From positions 1 through 64,000 of the forward strand of contig JAUVZY010000011.1 in NCBI GenBank assembly GCA_030602315.1: a stretch of 64,000 bases of DNA. Direction: 5' to 3'. Shown here piece after piece: positions 8,176 through 16,435 of the stretch (positions are counted from its first letter, which is position 1; the number at the start of each line of letters is the position of its first letter). A program made the translations under genes and the position numbers. A model generated the notes under the pieces. That model was not told the DNA's origin and made no database searches. It was given only the letters and a program-made list of their open reading frames with translations. The stretch comes from Pseudomonadaceae bacterium. GTDB taxonomy: Bacteria; Pseudomonadota; Gammaproteobacteria; Pseudomonadales; Pseudomonadaceae.

Positions 8176-9054
8176 ATGAAGCGCAAGCAATCCATCGCCC
8201 AGGTCCGCTGGGATCTGGCACTCCGCTACCGATTGATCGAAACCGTGGCCTGGTGGGAGGGCCGCCTGACCACCAACCACCTGATGCAGAGTTTCGGCAT
8301 CAGCCGCCAGCAGGCTTCCAAGGACATCAACACCTACATCGGCGAGCACGCGCCGGATAACCTGGAATACGACCGGCACCTGAAGGGCTACGTCCCCACC
8401 AGCAACTTCACGCCGCTGTTCATCGACGACAGCGCCAGTGCCTATCTGCATCTGCTCAACCAGAGCCAGGAACGCGCGCCACACATCGAAGGGTTGGCGC
8501 TGGCCTATGCCCATACCGAGGTGCTGCAGGTGCCGGACCGCTCGGTCCGCCCAGAAACCCTGCGCCCGCTGCTGCGCGCCTGTCGCGAGGGGCTGCGCCT
8601 GGAGACCGAGTACGTCTCGCTGAGCAACCCCGAGCCGGAAATCCGCCTGATCGCGCCGCATACGCTGGTCTACACCGGCATGCGCTGGCATGTGCGCGCC
8701 TATTGCGAGAAGAACCGTGATTACCGGGATTTCGTCCTCAGCCGCCTGCGCGGCACGCCGGAGGTGCTCGATGCCAGCGAGTACGGGCGCGAGCACGACG
8801 AGGGCTGGAATACCGAGGTGGAGGTCCGTATCGAGGCCGACCCGCGGCTAAAGCCGGCGCAGAAGGCCATCATCGAGGCCGACTACGGCATGCGTGACGG
8901 GCGGCTGCCCGTCATTACCCGCGGGGCGCTGGTGCAGTATGTGCTGCAACGCTTTCAGATCGATCCGAACAAGCTGGAGGTCAAGCCGGCAGCCCAGCAG
9001 ATCGTCGTGGCCAACCTCGACGACCTGCGCCGCTGGCTGTGGTTGTACCGCTGA
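8176..9054 (+). CDS. WYL-domain transcriptional regulator (wHTH-WYL-WCX)
   Basis: This 292-residue protein has an N-terminal winged helix (about 10-60: LIETVAWWEGRLTTNHLMQSF, SRQQASKDI), a WYL domain (about 120-195, with MRWHVRAYCEKNRDYRDFVLSRL) and a C-terminal WCX-like extension. WYL proteins bind a ligand, often nucleic acid or nucleotide, and commonly repress defence or DNA-damage genes (BrxR/CapW type). No defence operon adjoins it; the neighbours are rmuC, divergent, and a tiny membrane protein. The 118-base divergent spacer has a GTCT-N7-AGAC inverted repeat at 8126-8140 over a TATAGT -10-like box, a possible autoregulatory site. The target is unknown. Confidence 0.85.
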   Translation: MKRKQSIAQVRWDLALRYRLIETVAWWEGRLTTNHLMQSFGISRQQASKDINTYIGEHAPDNLEYDRHLKGYVPTSNFTPLFIDDSASAYLHLLNQSQERAPHIEGLALAYAHTEVLQVPDRSVRPETLRPLLRACREGLRLETEYVSLSNPEPEIRLIAPHTLVYTGMRWHVRAYCEKNRDYRDFVLSRLRGTPEVLDASEYGREHDEGWNTEVEVRIEADPRLKPAQKAIIEADYGMRDGRLPVITRGALVQYVLQRFQIDPNKLEVKPAAQQIVVANLDDLRRWLWLYR

Positions 9055-9058
9055 CCAA

Positions 9059-9160
9059 TCATTCGGCCGGCCCATAGGCCAACCGCGCCAGCAGCAGCAT
9101 GAACACGGCGAGCAGCACATAGGCAAGCGTACCGTCGAGCAGAGTCGAGTGCAGGGTCAT
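9059..9160 (-). CDS. Small hydrophobic membrane protein, 33 residues
   Basis: On the minus strand an ATG at 9158-9160 with GGAG 8 bases upstream opens a 33-codon frame, MTLHSTLLDGTLAYVLLAVF followed by MLLLARLAYGPAE. It forms one transmembrane helix of about 20 residues (AYVLLAVFMLLLARLAY) with a short N-terminal tail. It converges on the WYL gene, leaving four bases between stops. I do not recognise the family. The good ribosome-binding site and clean helix argue for a real gene, but the length is below what can be proven by inspection. Confidence 0.5.
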   Translation of the reverse strand: MTLHSTLLDGTLAYVLLAVFMLLLARLAYGPAE

Positions 9161-9267
9161 CGGCGTTCTCCGGGGTGCGGACCTGGGAACACGTTACGGC
9201 GGTCAGCGGCGGCCGTCGATCTGTCGCCTTTTCGTGTGTAAAGCTTTGGTACGCATCGCCGGGCCAA

Positions 9268-9737
9268 TCACAGCAGCACACGGAGCTTGCGCCCGCCGGA
9301 GACCTCGAAGCCCTCGCGCCGATAGAACGCCTCGGTACGCTCGAACGGCGGAATCGGCGGCGTGGTCACCTCCAGGCGCGTCCAGCCCTTTTCGTGCCCC
9401 AATGCACGCGCCGCTGCCAGCAGCCCTGTGCCAACCTGAGCCGAACGCCAAGCCGGCCGCACATAAAGCTCGGCGATGGTGCCGAATGCGCCTTCTGCAT
9501 ATAGAGCGTGGCTTTCATACAGCGCCAGAAAGCCCACTGCCTGATCATAAGGCGCGCGACGAAGACGTGGTAATGACCTTGTTCGATAAATGCGTTCAAG
9601 CGCATTACGGTATCGGCCAGGTCGAAGCGAAATACCGGCCGCGCCACCGCATCGCCAATTTCGGCCAGTAACTCTCCCACCATTGCGGCCACTTGGGCGA
9701 TATCGCTCGCCGCCATTACATCAATCGCTACACTCAT
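9268..9737 (-). pseudogene. GNAT-family N-acetyltransferase, broken by a frameshift
   Basis: Two overlapping minus-strand frames together make one GNAT protein. The first half starts MSVAIDVMAASDIAQVAAMV at 9737 and runs to GHYHVFVAR. The second half, in another frame, reads APYDQAVGFLALYES and continues with AELYVRPAWRSAQVGTGLL and AFYRREGFEV, the acetyl-CoA-binding and C-terminal GNAT motifs. The switch lies at about 9550-9560, in a GCGCGC run; removing one base there rejoins them. Total length would be about 156 residues, normal for GNAT. It is either a recent inactivation or a sequencing error in a GC repeat. Substrate unknown. Confidence 0.8.
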
Positions 9738-10150
9738 CCCCTGCTTTTCTTTCCATTGCACAAGCATTGCTGCCGTTGCAAAGCGATCAATTCAATCCCT
9801 CGGAAGCCTGCCTGCAACCGCTTTGCTTATCGAGGCAGCAGGCCGCCGACCGGCATTTGAAGCGAAACGGCAAACGCCATCAGGGTAATGGCACCGAAAC
9901 CGGTTCGAAGTTACCGGATGTGTTCGAGACACATACCATTCGTCGGAGCCGTATTATCGCGCGACGGGCAATTGCGACGAGATCCTCATTTTTTTGACGC
10001 CAGCGCAACCAAGCAACTCCCCGCCGCGGCAGCAGTTACAGCCGAAAACATCATTTAGCCAGTAACTGAAATTGAATCGCCAGCAGCCTATTTTGACGTT
10101 TTTCTGGCGAATTTTTGCGTCAGAGAAATTTCCCTTCTTTCAAGCGAGGC
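9738..10150. other. Intergenic region upstream of the two-repeat secreted protein gene
   Basis: No convincing gene is seen here. The right part (about 10080-10150) is AT-rich and contains the inverted pair TTGACG at 10091 and GCGTCA at 10120, then AGAGAAA and CCCTT. Short stretches (TTTTG, TGGCG, AGAGAAA, CCCTT) recur in the same order upstream of the GH5 gene at 39530, so this part probably holds promoter or activator sites shared by the two genes. Confidence 0.4.
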
Positions 10151-10334
10151 TATATAAATTTGCCTCACCACAGCGGCTGATTCCGAAACATTCGCTTCGG
10201 TTAGTTCGGAATAGGCGGCGTGTCGATATTAACGGTTGCGAAGTCGGTGACATTAAAACCATGTCATTCGACCGAATAGCTCCCGCACTTTTTTAAAGGC
10301 AGTCTGCCTTTTGCAGTATTAAGTTTCGGAGAGA
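10151..10334 (+). promoter_or_regulatory. Long structured 5' leader of the two-repeat protein gene (leader A)
   Basis: TATATAAAT at 10151-10159 is a likely -10 element, giving an untranslated leader of about 170 bases. Two inverted repeats stand out: ATTCCGAA (10180-10187) with TTCGGAAT (10205-10212), and AAAGGCA-GTC-TGCCTTT (10295-10311) just before the ribosome-binding segment. TAAGTTTCGGAGAGA (10320-10334) is identical, 15 of 15, to the segment before the GH5 gene at 39530. The GH5 leader also has TTAAC-N4-GCGAA and a hairpin at the matching place but with different stem bases. It could be a regulatory RNA element or protein-binding leader. No known riboswitch class was recognised. Confidence 0.6.
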
Positions 10335-10338
10335 ATCC

Positions 10339-11124
10339 ATGTCCCTCGCTTCTTTCGCTGGTACCCGCAAGACCCTGATCGCTTCCATCGCCCTCGGCGC
10401 GCTGTTCGCCGGCAATGTGATGGCCTGTGAGCCGTATACCGAGCCCACCACCACGCCGATCAGCACCACCCCGACCACCACCACCGGTGGCACCGCGGTT
10501 TCGCTGAGCGCGACGATCAACCCGTTCACCAACACCGACTGGCTGAACGGCATCTGGCGCAAGTCCGCCGGCTTCTCGATCCCGAACACCACGGCCAACA
10601 AGGCGGCGTTCGTTTCGGGAACCTCGGTTCGCTTCGCCGACGGCCAGGTGCGCAAGATCACCCAGGTGTACGTCAACGGCGCCAACATCAGCGTCTACAC
10701 CGACGGCGCCGTGCTCGATGGCAGCAAGGTCGGCCACCCGCGTAGCGTGAGCACCGTGGCGCCGACCAGCACCTCGACCAGCACCAGCACCAGCACCAGC
10801 ACGTCGACGACCAGCACCGCCCCCACCACCAGCACCACGAGCAGCTCCACCACCACCGTGGTCGCCACCAGCAGCATCAACAACTTCACCAACACCGACT
10901 GGCTGTCGGGCGTCTGGCGCAAGTCTGCCGGTGTTTCGCTGCCGAACAACGCCACCAACCAGGGTGCGTTCAAGGTAGGCGCCAAGGTACGTCTGGCGGA
11001 CGGCCAGGTACGCACCATCACCAGCGTTTACCTGGTCGGTGCCAACATGAGCGTGTACATGGACGGCGCGTTGCTCAACGCGGCCAATGTCGGTCATCCC
11101 AAGACCATCGCTGTCGTCCGCTAA
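10339..11124 (+). CDS. Secreted protein with two copies of an 80-residue module joined by a Thr/Ser linker
   Basis: The 261-residue protein has a signal peptide (TRK, then LIASIALGALFAGNVMA), the protein's only cysteine at residue 30 (ACE), a Thr/Pro-rich segment (34-52), repeat 1 (about 60-139), a Thr/Ser linker (about 140-178) and repeat 2 (about 180-259). The repeats are offset by exactly 120 residues and share about 49 of 80 positions by hand count, including FTNTDWL, WRKSAG, ADGQVR, DGA and VGHP. They look like small beta-rich modules; no enzyme motif is visible, so binding to a surface polymer is a guess. The lone cysteine may be lipidated, although the -3 to -1 residues VMA fit the lipobox poorly. 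The signal and linker resemble those of the GH5 protein at 38421-39530. GGAGAGA lies 5 bases before the ATG. Confidence 0.85.
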   Translation: MSLASFAGTRKTLIASIALGALFAGNVMACEPYTEPTTTPISTTPTTTTGGTAVSLSATINPFTNTDWLNGIWRKSAGFSIPNTTANKAAFVSGTSVRFADGQVRKITQVYVNGANISVYTDGAVLDGSKVGHPRSVSTVAPTSTSTSTSTSTSTSTTSTAPTTSTTSSSTTTVVATSSINNFTNTDWLSGVWRKSAGVSLPNNATNQGAFKVGAKVRLADGQVRTITSVYLVGANMSVYMDGALLNAANVGHPKTIAVVR

Positions 11125-11184
11125 GCCTTGCCGGCACGGCCAAGCCGTGCCGCTCCGCGCGCTCCCGGTTCGGGTGGAGCCATC

Positions 11185-11218
11185 AACGAAAAAACCGCCC
11201 TCGGGCGGTTTTTTCGTT
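11185..11218. terminator. Bidirectional intrinsic terminator
   Basis: The perfect inverted repeat AACGAAAAAACCGCCC-TC-GGGCGGTTTTTTCGTT gives a GC stem flanked by A and T runs on both strands. It ends the two-repeat protein transcript on the plus strand and the FIST chemoreceptor transcript on the minus strand. A second hairpin (CGGCACGGC with GCCGTGCCG, about 11132-11152) precedes it without a T run. Confidence 0.9.
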
Positions 11219-11225
11219 GTGCCGA

Positions 11226-13250
11226 TCAGCCGGTGGTCAAACCGATCAGCCGGTCGGCTACGTCCTTGGTCCTGCGCGAGGTGCCGGCGGTGCCGCCACT
11301 GGTGGCCTCGAGCTGCTCCAAGAGATCGGTCAGTCCGCCGATATCGGCCGACTGCAGCTCGATATGCTGGGCCACCGCGTTGATCTCCTGCGCCAGGCGG
11401 GCGATGTCGCCGCTGATACTCTCGGCGTTCTGGCCGGTCTTCTCGGCCAGCTTGCGCACCTCGTCGGCGACCACGGCGAAGCCGCGTCCCATCTCCCCGG
11501 CGCGGGCTGCTTCGATGGCGGCGTTGAGCGCCAGCAGGTTGGTCTGGCCGGCGATCTGCTGGATCACCTGTACCACCGACTGGATACGCTGACTGGACTG
11601 CGCCAGCTCGCGGGCGCTGCCGACCACCGCGTCGGCCTTGGTCACCAGCTGTTTCACCGAGCCGCCGGCCTGCTGGATCACCTCGCCCTGCTGCTCGATA
11701 TTGGCCCCCAGATCGTCCATCGAGCCATGCAGCTCGGTGGCACATTCGTGCAGTTGCCGGGCGATGCTGCGCTCCTGTTCACGCGCCACCGAGAGCACCT
11801 CGCCGAGGTCGGCCAGGCCGCCGAACACCGGGCGGATGTGCTCGTCCAGACCGTTGGCGTCCACCGTGCTGGTGAAGTCCTGCCGCTTGAACTGCTCGAT
11901 CTGCTTGACCACCACGTGGCTCAAACCGGCCAGCTTCTTCACCTGACGGCGCAAGAAGAACGCCTTGAACTCGCCGTAGTAGGCGATGAAGCGGTCGGTG
12001 TACTCGTCCTGAAAACGCATGCCCGGCTCGACGCGGAAGAAGAACACCGCGGTGAGCGTCTGGTTGAGGTTCAGGCCGAGGATTTCGCCGAAGGTGGAGA
12101 ACCCCGCCACCGGCACGCCATCGAACACATCGCCCATGGCTCCCAGCGCCTGCTGGTTGTTCAGCCGGCGCAGGATGCAGTCGTTGAGAATACCCACCAG
12201 CGGCTTGCCCGGCTTGCCACTCATAAAGCGCTGAAAATCGCGCCGGGTGGCTTCCACCAAGGGCGTGCGCTTGACCATCACCAGCTCCTCGCCGGGCGCC
12301 ACGTCACAGAACAGGTAGACCCGGTCCTGTTGGTGATCGATGCGGGCGATGGAGCGCACGAACACCTCCTCGCCCACCCGGATGGCGAACGAGTAGTCCG
12401 CCAACCGCCGTTCCAGTTGGTCAGGCGCGCAGCCGAGCGCCTCGCAGAGCGTGCCGATCATCGAGCGGATGTTGCCTCGAGCGTCGATCACCTGGCTGAT
12501 GTAGCGCTCCTCGAGCGAGGCGCTGAGTACGCTCAGGGTCAGCGGCGTGGGCTCGAAGTTCTGGCTCTTGAACACACCAAAGCGCACGTTGCGCGCGCAC
12601 TTGAGGAACACGATCAGCGCATGGTTCTCGTAGCTGCGCTGGCCGTCGTGCAGGCGCGTCTGGCGAAAATCCAGCTTGCCGCCGGCCGAGCCGCCGACGA
12701 ACAGGCAGGGGAAACGCCCCGACTCGTAGAGCGCTTCCATGAAGAACGATTCGGAAGCCGACAGCCCGTCGAAGAGGATGTTGGCCAGGGTGTCGCGGTG
12801 GTCGATCTCCATCGACACCTGCAGCCGCTTGATCGACTCGGTGAGCTTGCCAAGACGCTCGGCCATCGACAGGCGCCGGCCCTGACCACGGATGTCCTGG
12901 CTCTCCAGCGACACGTGCACCACCTCGGCCCGGGCGATCACGCTGGCATCGAAGCATTGCAGCACCACCCGGTCCCAGCCCTGGCCGGTGGCGCAGTAGA
13001 GCCCGCCGCCGTCACCCTGCAGTTCGCCGGCAGTACTGCACAGGCTGATCACGGTCTGGGGGAACCGCCGGGTTATCTGCCGCGCCACCTGATCGATGTC
13101 GACATGCGGCGAGACATAACCGGCGATGTAGGTCGGCTGCACGGACAGCCGCGCCAGCTCATCGGCCAGGCTGGAAGAGGTGGTTTCGAGGCAGAGCGCA
13201 CCGGCAGCGGTACCGGCTCTGCCATTGCGCCAACGGGAAAAGGACAGCAT
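11226..13250 (-). CDS. Soluble chemoreceptor with FIST sensor domains
   Basis: The 674-residue product (ATG at 13248-13250, AAGGTG just upstream) has no signal peptide or membrane helix. A FIST_N domain (about 30-225: [19 protein letters not shown]) and FIST_C domain (about 235-380: [17 protein letters not shown]-type ending) are followed by an MCP signalling domain (about 430-670) with [20 protein letters not shown] and [24 protein letters not shown] domains sense small ligands; the NosP proteins of this family bind heme and nitric oxide. Here the output is a chemotaxis signalling domain, so it is likely a cytoplasmic receptor coupling to CheA/CheW. The ligand cannot be deduced. Confidence 0.87.
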   Translation of the reverse strand: MLSFSRWRNGRAGTAAGALCLETTSSSLADELARLSVQPTYIAGYVSPHVDIDQVARQITRRFPQTVISLCSTAGELQGDGGGLYCATGQGWDRVVLQCFDASVIARAEVVHVSLESQDIRGQGRRLSMAERLGKLTESIKRLQVSMEIDHRDTLANILFDGLSASESFFMEALYESGRFPCLFVGGSAGGKLDFRQTRLHDGQRSYENHALIVFLKCARNVRFGVFKSQNFEPTPLTLSVLSASLEERYISQVIDARGNIRSMIGTLCEALGCAPDQLERRLADYSFAIRVGEEVFVRSIARIDHQQDRVYLFCDVAPGEELVMVKRTPLVEATRRDFQRFMSGKPGKPLVGILNDCILRRLNNQQALGAMGDVFDGVPVAGFSTFGEILGLNLNQTLTAVFFFRVEPGMRFQDEYTDRFIAYYGEFKAFFLRRQVKKLAGLSHVVVKQIEQFKRQDFTSTVDANGLDEHIRPVFGGLADLGEVLSVAREQERSIARQLHECATELHGSMDDLGANIEQQGEVIQQAGGSVKQLVTKADAVVGSARELAQSSQRIQSVVQVIQQIAGQTNLLALNAAIEAARAGEMGRGFAVVADEVRKLAEKTGQNAESISGDIARLAQEINAVAQHIELQSADIGGLTDLLEQLEATSGGTAGTSRRTKDVADRLIGLTTG

Positions 13251-13461
13251 GGGACACCTTTGGCCAGGCGAGCTCGGGGCGCACGGCTCAACGGCTCGCA
13301 TCTTGTTCTGAAGGCACATCTGCCGCCCGGTACACCGGAAAGGGAGAGCGCGCCAAGCGGCAGACGTGCGAGCCAGACATTGCCTGCTCGGGCGCGCTCT
13401 GGCGATGGGCCATTGGCATCAAGCAGGCGCGACTTAGGGAGGACACCGGGCGCCAGCGTGC

Positions 13462-13818
13462 TCAGTCCAGACGCGCCGCCTTGCCCTGACAGCGCTTGGA
13501 TTGCAGGCAGCGACTCAAGGGATCGACCGCCCGCACATCGCAGGCATAGCCCACCACCGCGTTGCCACCGCGGCGCGCCGTTTCGAGCTTGAGCAACCAG
13601 AGCGCCTCGCCCTGGGTGTTGGCATAGCGGCGCAACGAGCCGGCGTCGCAGGTGCGACTGCTGATCGGAGCGATCACCGTATGCGGCGGGGCGAAGGCCG
13701 AGGCGGGATAGGCGCGCACGCGCGCGGCCTGGGCCGCCTCCTGCTCGGTGAAGTCAGCCGGGGTGGCGGCGCAACCGGCCAGCGCGGCCAGGACGATCAG
13801 GCACAGACAGGTTTTCAT
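13462..13818 (-). CDS. Small lipoprotein, possibly RcsF-like
   Basis: The product of 118 residues starts MKTCLCLIVLAALAGCAATP, a typical lipoprotein signal with lipobox LAGC, so it is probably lipidated after cleavage before Cys 16. GGAG lies 5 bases before the ATG. The mature part has CDAGSLRRYANTQ, GGNAVVGYACDVRAVD and SRCLQSKRC. Four cysteines and the alternating pattern with an AVVGY strand recall the small RcsF-type domain (YajI/RcsF-like), but this is a weak resemblance and a plain hypothetical lipoprotein is equally possible. It follows the symporter frame on the same strand order with divergence from the chemoreceptor's promoter region. Confidence 0.75.
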   Translation of the reverse strand: MKTCLCLIVLAALAGCAATPADFTEQEAAQAARVRAYPASAFAPPHTVIAPISSRTCDAGSLRRYANTQGEALWLLKLETARRGGNAVVGYACDVRAVDPLSRCLQSKRCQGKAARLD

Positions 13819-13871
13819 GGCGCGCTCCGGTGTTTTTTCCAAAGCCTAGCCAAGCCGACGCCGGCTGCCGG

Positions 13872-15101
13872 TCACTCGTCGCCGGCGTAGCGCTGCACCA
13901 CCACACTGCCGACCAGATCACCCTCGACGTTTACCGCCGTGCGCACGGTATCCAGCAGCCGGTCGATCGGCAGCAGGATGGCGATCGCCTCGGCGGGCAG
14001 GCCGACCGCCTGCAGCACCATCACCATGGTCACCATCCCGGCGCTGGGAATGCCGGGCGCGCCGGTGGAGGCGATCATCGCGGTGAAGAACACCACGGCC
14101 TGCTGGGCCAGGCTCAGCTCGATGCCCACCAGATTGGCGATGAACAGCGCGGCGGCCGCTTCATACAGCGCGGTGCCGTCCATGTTCATGGTCGCGCCCA
14201 GAGGCAGCACGAAGCCGGCAATGTTGCGCCGCACCTTGAGGTTGTCCTCGGCGCAGCGCAGCGAAATCGGCAAGGTGGCCGAACTGGAGCTGGTGGCAAA
14301 ACCGGTGATGATCGCCTCGCGCGCCCCGCGCCAGAACCACAAAGGGCTCTTGCCGGTAGTCAGATAAAGGATGCCGGGCAGCACCACCACCCCATGAAAC
14401 AGGGTCGTGGCGAACACCAGCACCACAAAGCCCGCCACCGCCGAGAGGATGGTCACGTCCTGCTCGGCGACCAGTTTGATCAGTAGCGCCAGGATGCCCA
14501 GCGGCGCCAGGCGCATGATCGCCGCGACGATGCGCAGCAGCAGGTCGAGAAACTCCTGCAGCAGCTTTTGCAGGTGCTGATAGCGCCCACCGCCTGTGAC
14601 CAGCGCCACGCCCATGAACAGGGCGAACACCACCACGGCGAGGATGCTGCCCTGGGCCAGCGCGGCGAACGGGTTCTGGAACAGGTTGGCGAAAAAGTGC
14701 AGGAAGAACTCCGCCAGGGTCAGCTGGCGCGCCTCGAAATCGGCCATCGCCTGCGAAAAAAGCTCCAGCGACAACCCGGCGCCCGGACGCCAGAGGTTGG
14801 CGGCGACCAGCGCCACCAGCATCGCTGCGGCGGTGGTGGCGCTGAAATAGATCAGTGCGCTGAGCCACACACGGTGCACCTGATGGTGCGCCTGCAGGTT
14901 GGCCACGCCGACGGCAATCGAGGTGAAGACCAGCGGCACCAGCACCATCTTCAGCAGCCCGATGAACACGCTGCCGACCAGACTGCTGGCGTACAGCACG
15001 CCTTCGCGCAGCCCCGAGGCCTCGGGCAGGCTGCCGGTCAGCCAGCCAAGCAGCACGCCGAGGACGGCGGCGATGAGAATCTGCAGGTTGAGACCAGGCA
15101 T
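13872..15101 (-). CDS. Dicarboxylate/amino acid:cation symporter (DAACS family)
   Basis: The 409-residue membrane protein has about eight hydrophobic spans and the family motifs in order: serine-rich loop GFATSSSSATLP (about 264-275), NMDGTALY (about 302-309), the re-entrant loop STGAPGIPSAG, and DRLLDTVRTAVNVEGD near the C-terminus. These form the substrate and sodium/proton sites of GltP/DctA-like carriers. GAGGAGG precedes the ATG at 15099-15101. The substrate (glutamate, aspartate, serine or a C4 acid) cannot be set from sequence alone. It follows the GGDEF gene by 17 bases, so it could be cotranscribed with the sensor operon. Confidence 0.93.
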   Translation of the reverse strand: MPGLNLQILIAAVLGVLLGWLTGSLPEASGLREGVLYASSLVGSVFIGLLKMVLVPLVFTSIAVGVANLQAHHQVHRVWLSALIYFSATTAAAMLVALVAANLWRPGAGLSLELFSQAMADFEARQLTLAEFFLHFFANLFQNPFAALAQGSILAVVVFALFMGVALVTGGGRYQHLQKLLQEFLDLLLRIVAAIMRLAPLGILALLIKLVAEQDVTILSAVAGFVVLVFATTLFHGVVVLPGILYLTTGKSPLWFWRGAREAIITGFATSSSSATLPISLRCAEDNLKVRRNIAGFVLPLGATMNMDGTALYEAAAALFIANLVGIELSLAQQAVVFFTAMIASTGAPGIPSAGMVTMVMVLQAVGLPAEAIAILLPIDRLLDTVRTAVNVEGDLVGSVVVQRYAGDE

Positions 15102-15118
15102 CGCCCCTCCTCGGACAG

Positions 15119-16432
15119 TCAGACGCTAAGGTCGGCGGGTGCCGGCGCGGCCGCGGCCGGCGGCAGTGGAAAGCAGATCTGGTTCTTGCCGGCCAGCTTG
15201 CTGCGGTACATGGCCCGATCGGCGATGTTGATCAGCGTCTCGGCCGAATCGCCGTCGCTCGGGAACAGCGCCACGCCGATGCTGACCGAGATGCGCACCT
15301 CGATGTCGCCCAGACGGATCGGCACGGTCACCGCCTCGATGATCCGTTCGACCGCCTGGCGCGCCTGCTCGGCGCTGTCCACGTCCACCAGCAGCACCAC
15401 GAACTCGTCGCCGCCCAGACGCGCCGCGGTATCGCCGGCACGGATGCTGGCCTTGAGCAAGCGGGCGAACTCCACCAGCAGCGCATCGCCGGCATCGTGG
15501 CCGTACAGATCGTTGACCGGCTTGAAATCATCCAGATCCAGGTAACACACCGCCATCAGGCTGCGCGCCCGGCGGGTCTGTGCCATGCCCTGCTCCAGCC
15601 GATCACGCAGCAGCAGGCGGTTGGGCAGCTGGGTCAGTGCGTCATAGTGCGCCAGATGCTCGAGCTGCTCGAAACGCTGCTTCATGAGGGTGATGTCGGA
15701 AAAGATGCCGATGTAATTGCACAGCTCGCCCCGGTCGTTATGCACCGCCGAGATGGTCAGCCGCTCGGCGTAAACCTCACCGTCCTTGCGCCGGTTCCAC
15801 ACCTCGCCGCGCCAGGTGCCTTCGCGGGCCAGGGTATCCCACATGGCGGCGAAAAAGGCCCGATCGTGCTTGTCGGAGCTGAGCAGATGGGGGTTCTGCC
15901 CGAGCACCTCCTCGCGGCTGTAGCCGGTCAGCTCGGTGAACACCGGGTTTACATCGATGATGCGATTGTGCGCATCGCAGATCAGCACGCCTTCCTGCGC
16001 ATGGCGGAACACCATCGACGCCAGGCGCTCCTGGCTGAGCGCCTGTTGCAGCTCACGGCGCAGCGATTCGCGGCGCAGCAGGTTGTCGATGCGCAGCCGG
16101 GCCAGCTCGACGTTGATCGGCTTGGTCAGGTAATCGACCGCGCCCAGCTTAAGGCCCCTGCCCTCGGCCTCCATCTCGCTCACCGCAGTGACGAACACCA
16201 GCGGCACTTCGGCCAGCTCGGCATCCGCCTTGAGCTGGCGACAGGTCTCGAAACCGTCGAGCCCCGGCATCATTACGTCGAGCAGGATCAGGTCGGGCTT
16301 TTCCTGACGGGCCAGGGCGATGCCCTGTTCGCCGGAGATGGCGATCTGCACATCGTGCTCGCGACTGAGCGCGGCGCAGAACACCTGCAAATTGGCGGGC
16401 ATATCATCAATGATCAGAATTTTGGCGCGCAT
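15119..16432 (-). CDS. Response regulator diguanylate cyclase (REC-PAS-GGDEF)
   Basis: In 437 residues: receiver domain (1-120, acidic pocket DD at 9-10, phosphoacceptor Asp 52 in LLDVMMPGLDG, Lys 104), PAS domain (about 140-255, CNYIGIFSDIT ending) and GGDEF domain (265-425) with intact GGDEF at 340-344. RAGD at 331-334 is the RxxD inhibitory site five residues before GGDEF. It should make c-di-GMP when phosphorylated and be product-inhibited. It starts three bases after the hybrid kinase gene, so the two are translated from one message and the kinase is its probable partner. Confidence 0.94.
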   Translation of the reverse strand: MRAKILIIDDMPANLQVFCAALSREHDVQIAISGEQGIALARQEKPDLILLDVMMPGLDGFETCRQLKADAELAEVPLVFVTAVSEMEAEGRGLKLGAVDYLTKPINVELARLRIDNLLRRESLRRELQQALSQERLASMVFRHAQEGVLICDAHNRIIDVNPVFTELTGYSREEVLGQNPHLLSSDKHDRAFFAAMWDTLAREGTWRGEVWNRRKDGEVYAERLTISAVHNDRGELCNYIGIFSDITLMKQRFEQLEHLAHYDALTQLPNRLLLRDRLEQGMAQTRRARSLMAVCYLDLDDFKPVNDLYGHDAGDALLVEFARLLKASIRAGDTAARLGGDEFVVLLVDVDSAEQARQAVERIIEAVTVPIRLGDIEVRISVSIGVALFPSDGDSAETLINIADRAMYRSKLAGKNQICFPLPPAAAAPAPADLSV

Positions 16433-16435
16433 ACG

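Noticed and set aside
10151-10338. Known c-di-GMP (GEMM) or other riboswitch in leader A
   Set aside because: The conserved internal elements of GEMM are missing and no other known class was recognised.
11217-13592. A 791-codon open frame on the plus strand opposite the FIST chemoreceptor
   Set aside because: It is the mirror of a well-supported GC-rich gene; the product is Leu/His/Gln-rich with no domain, and high third-position GC makes long antisense frames common here.
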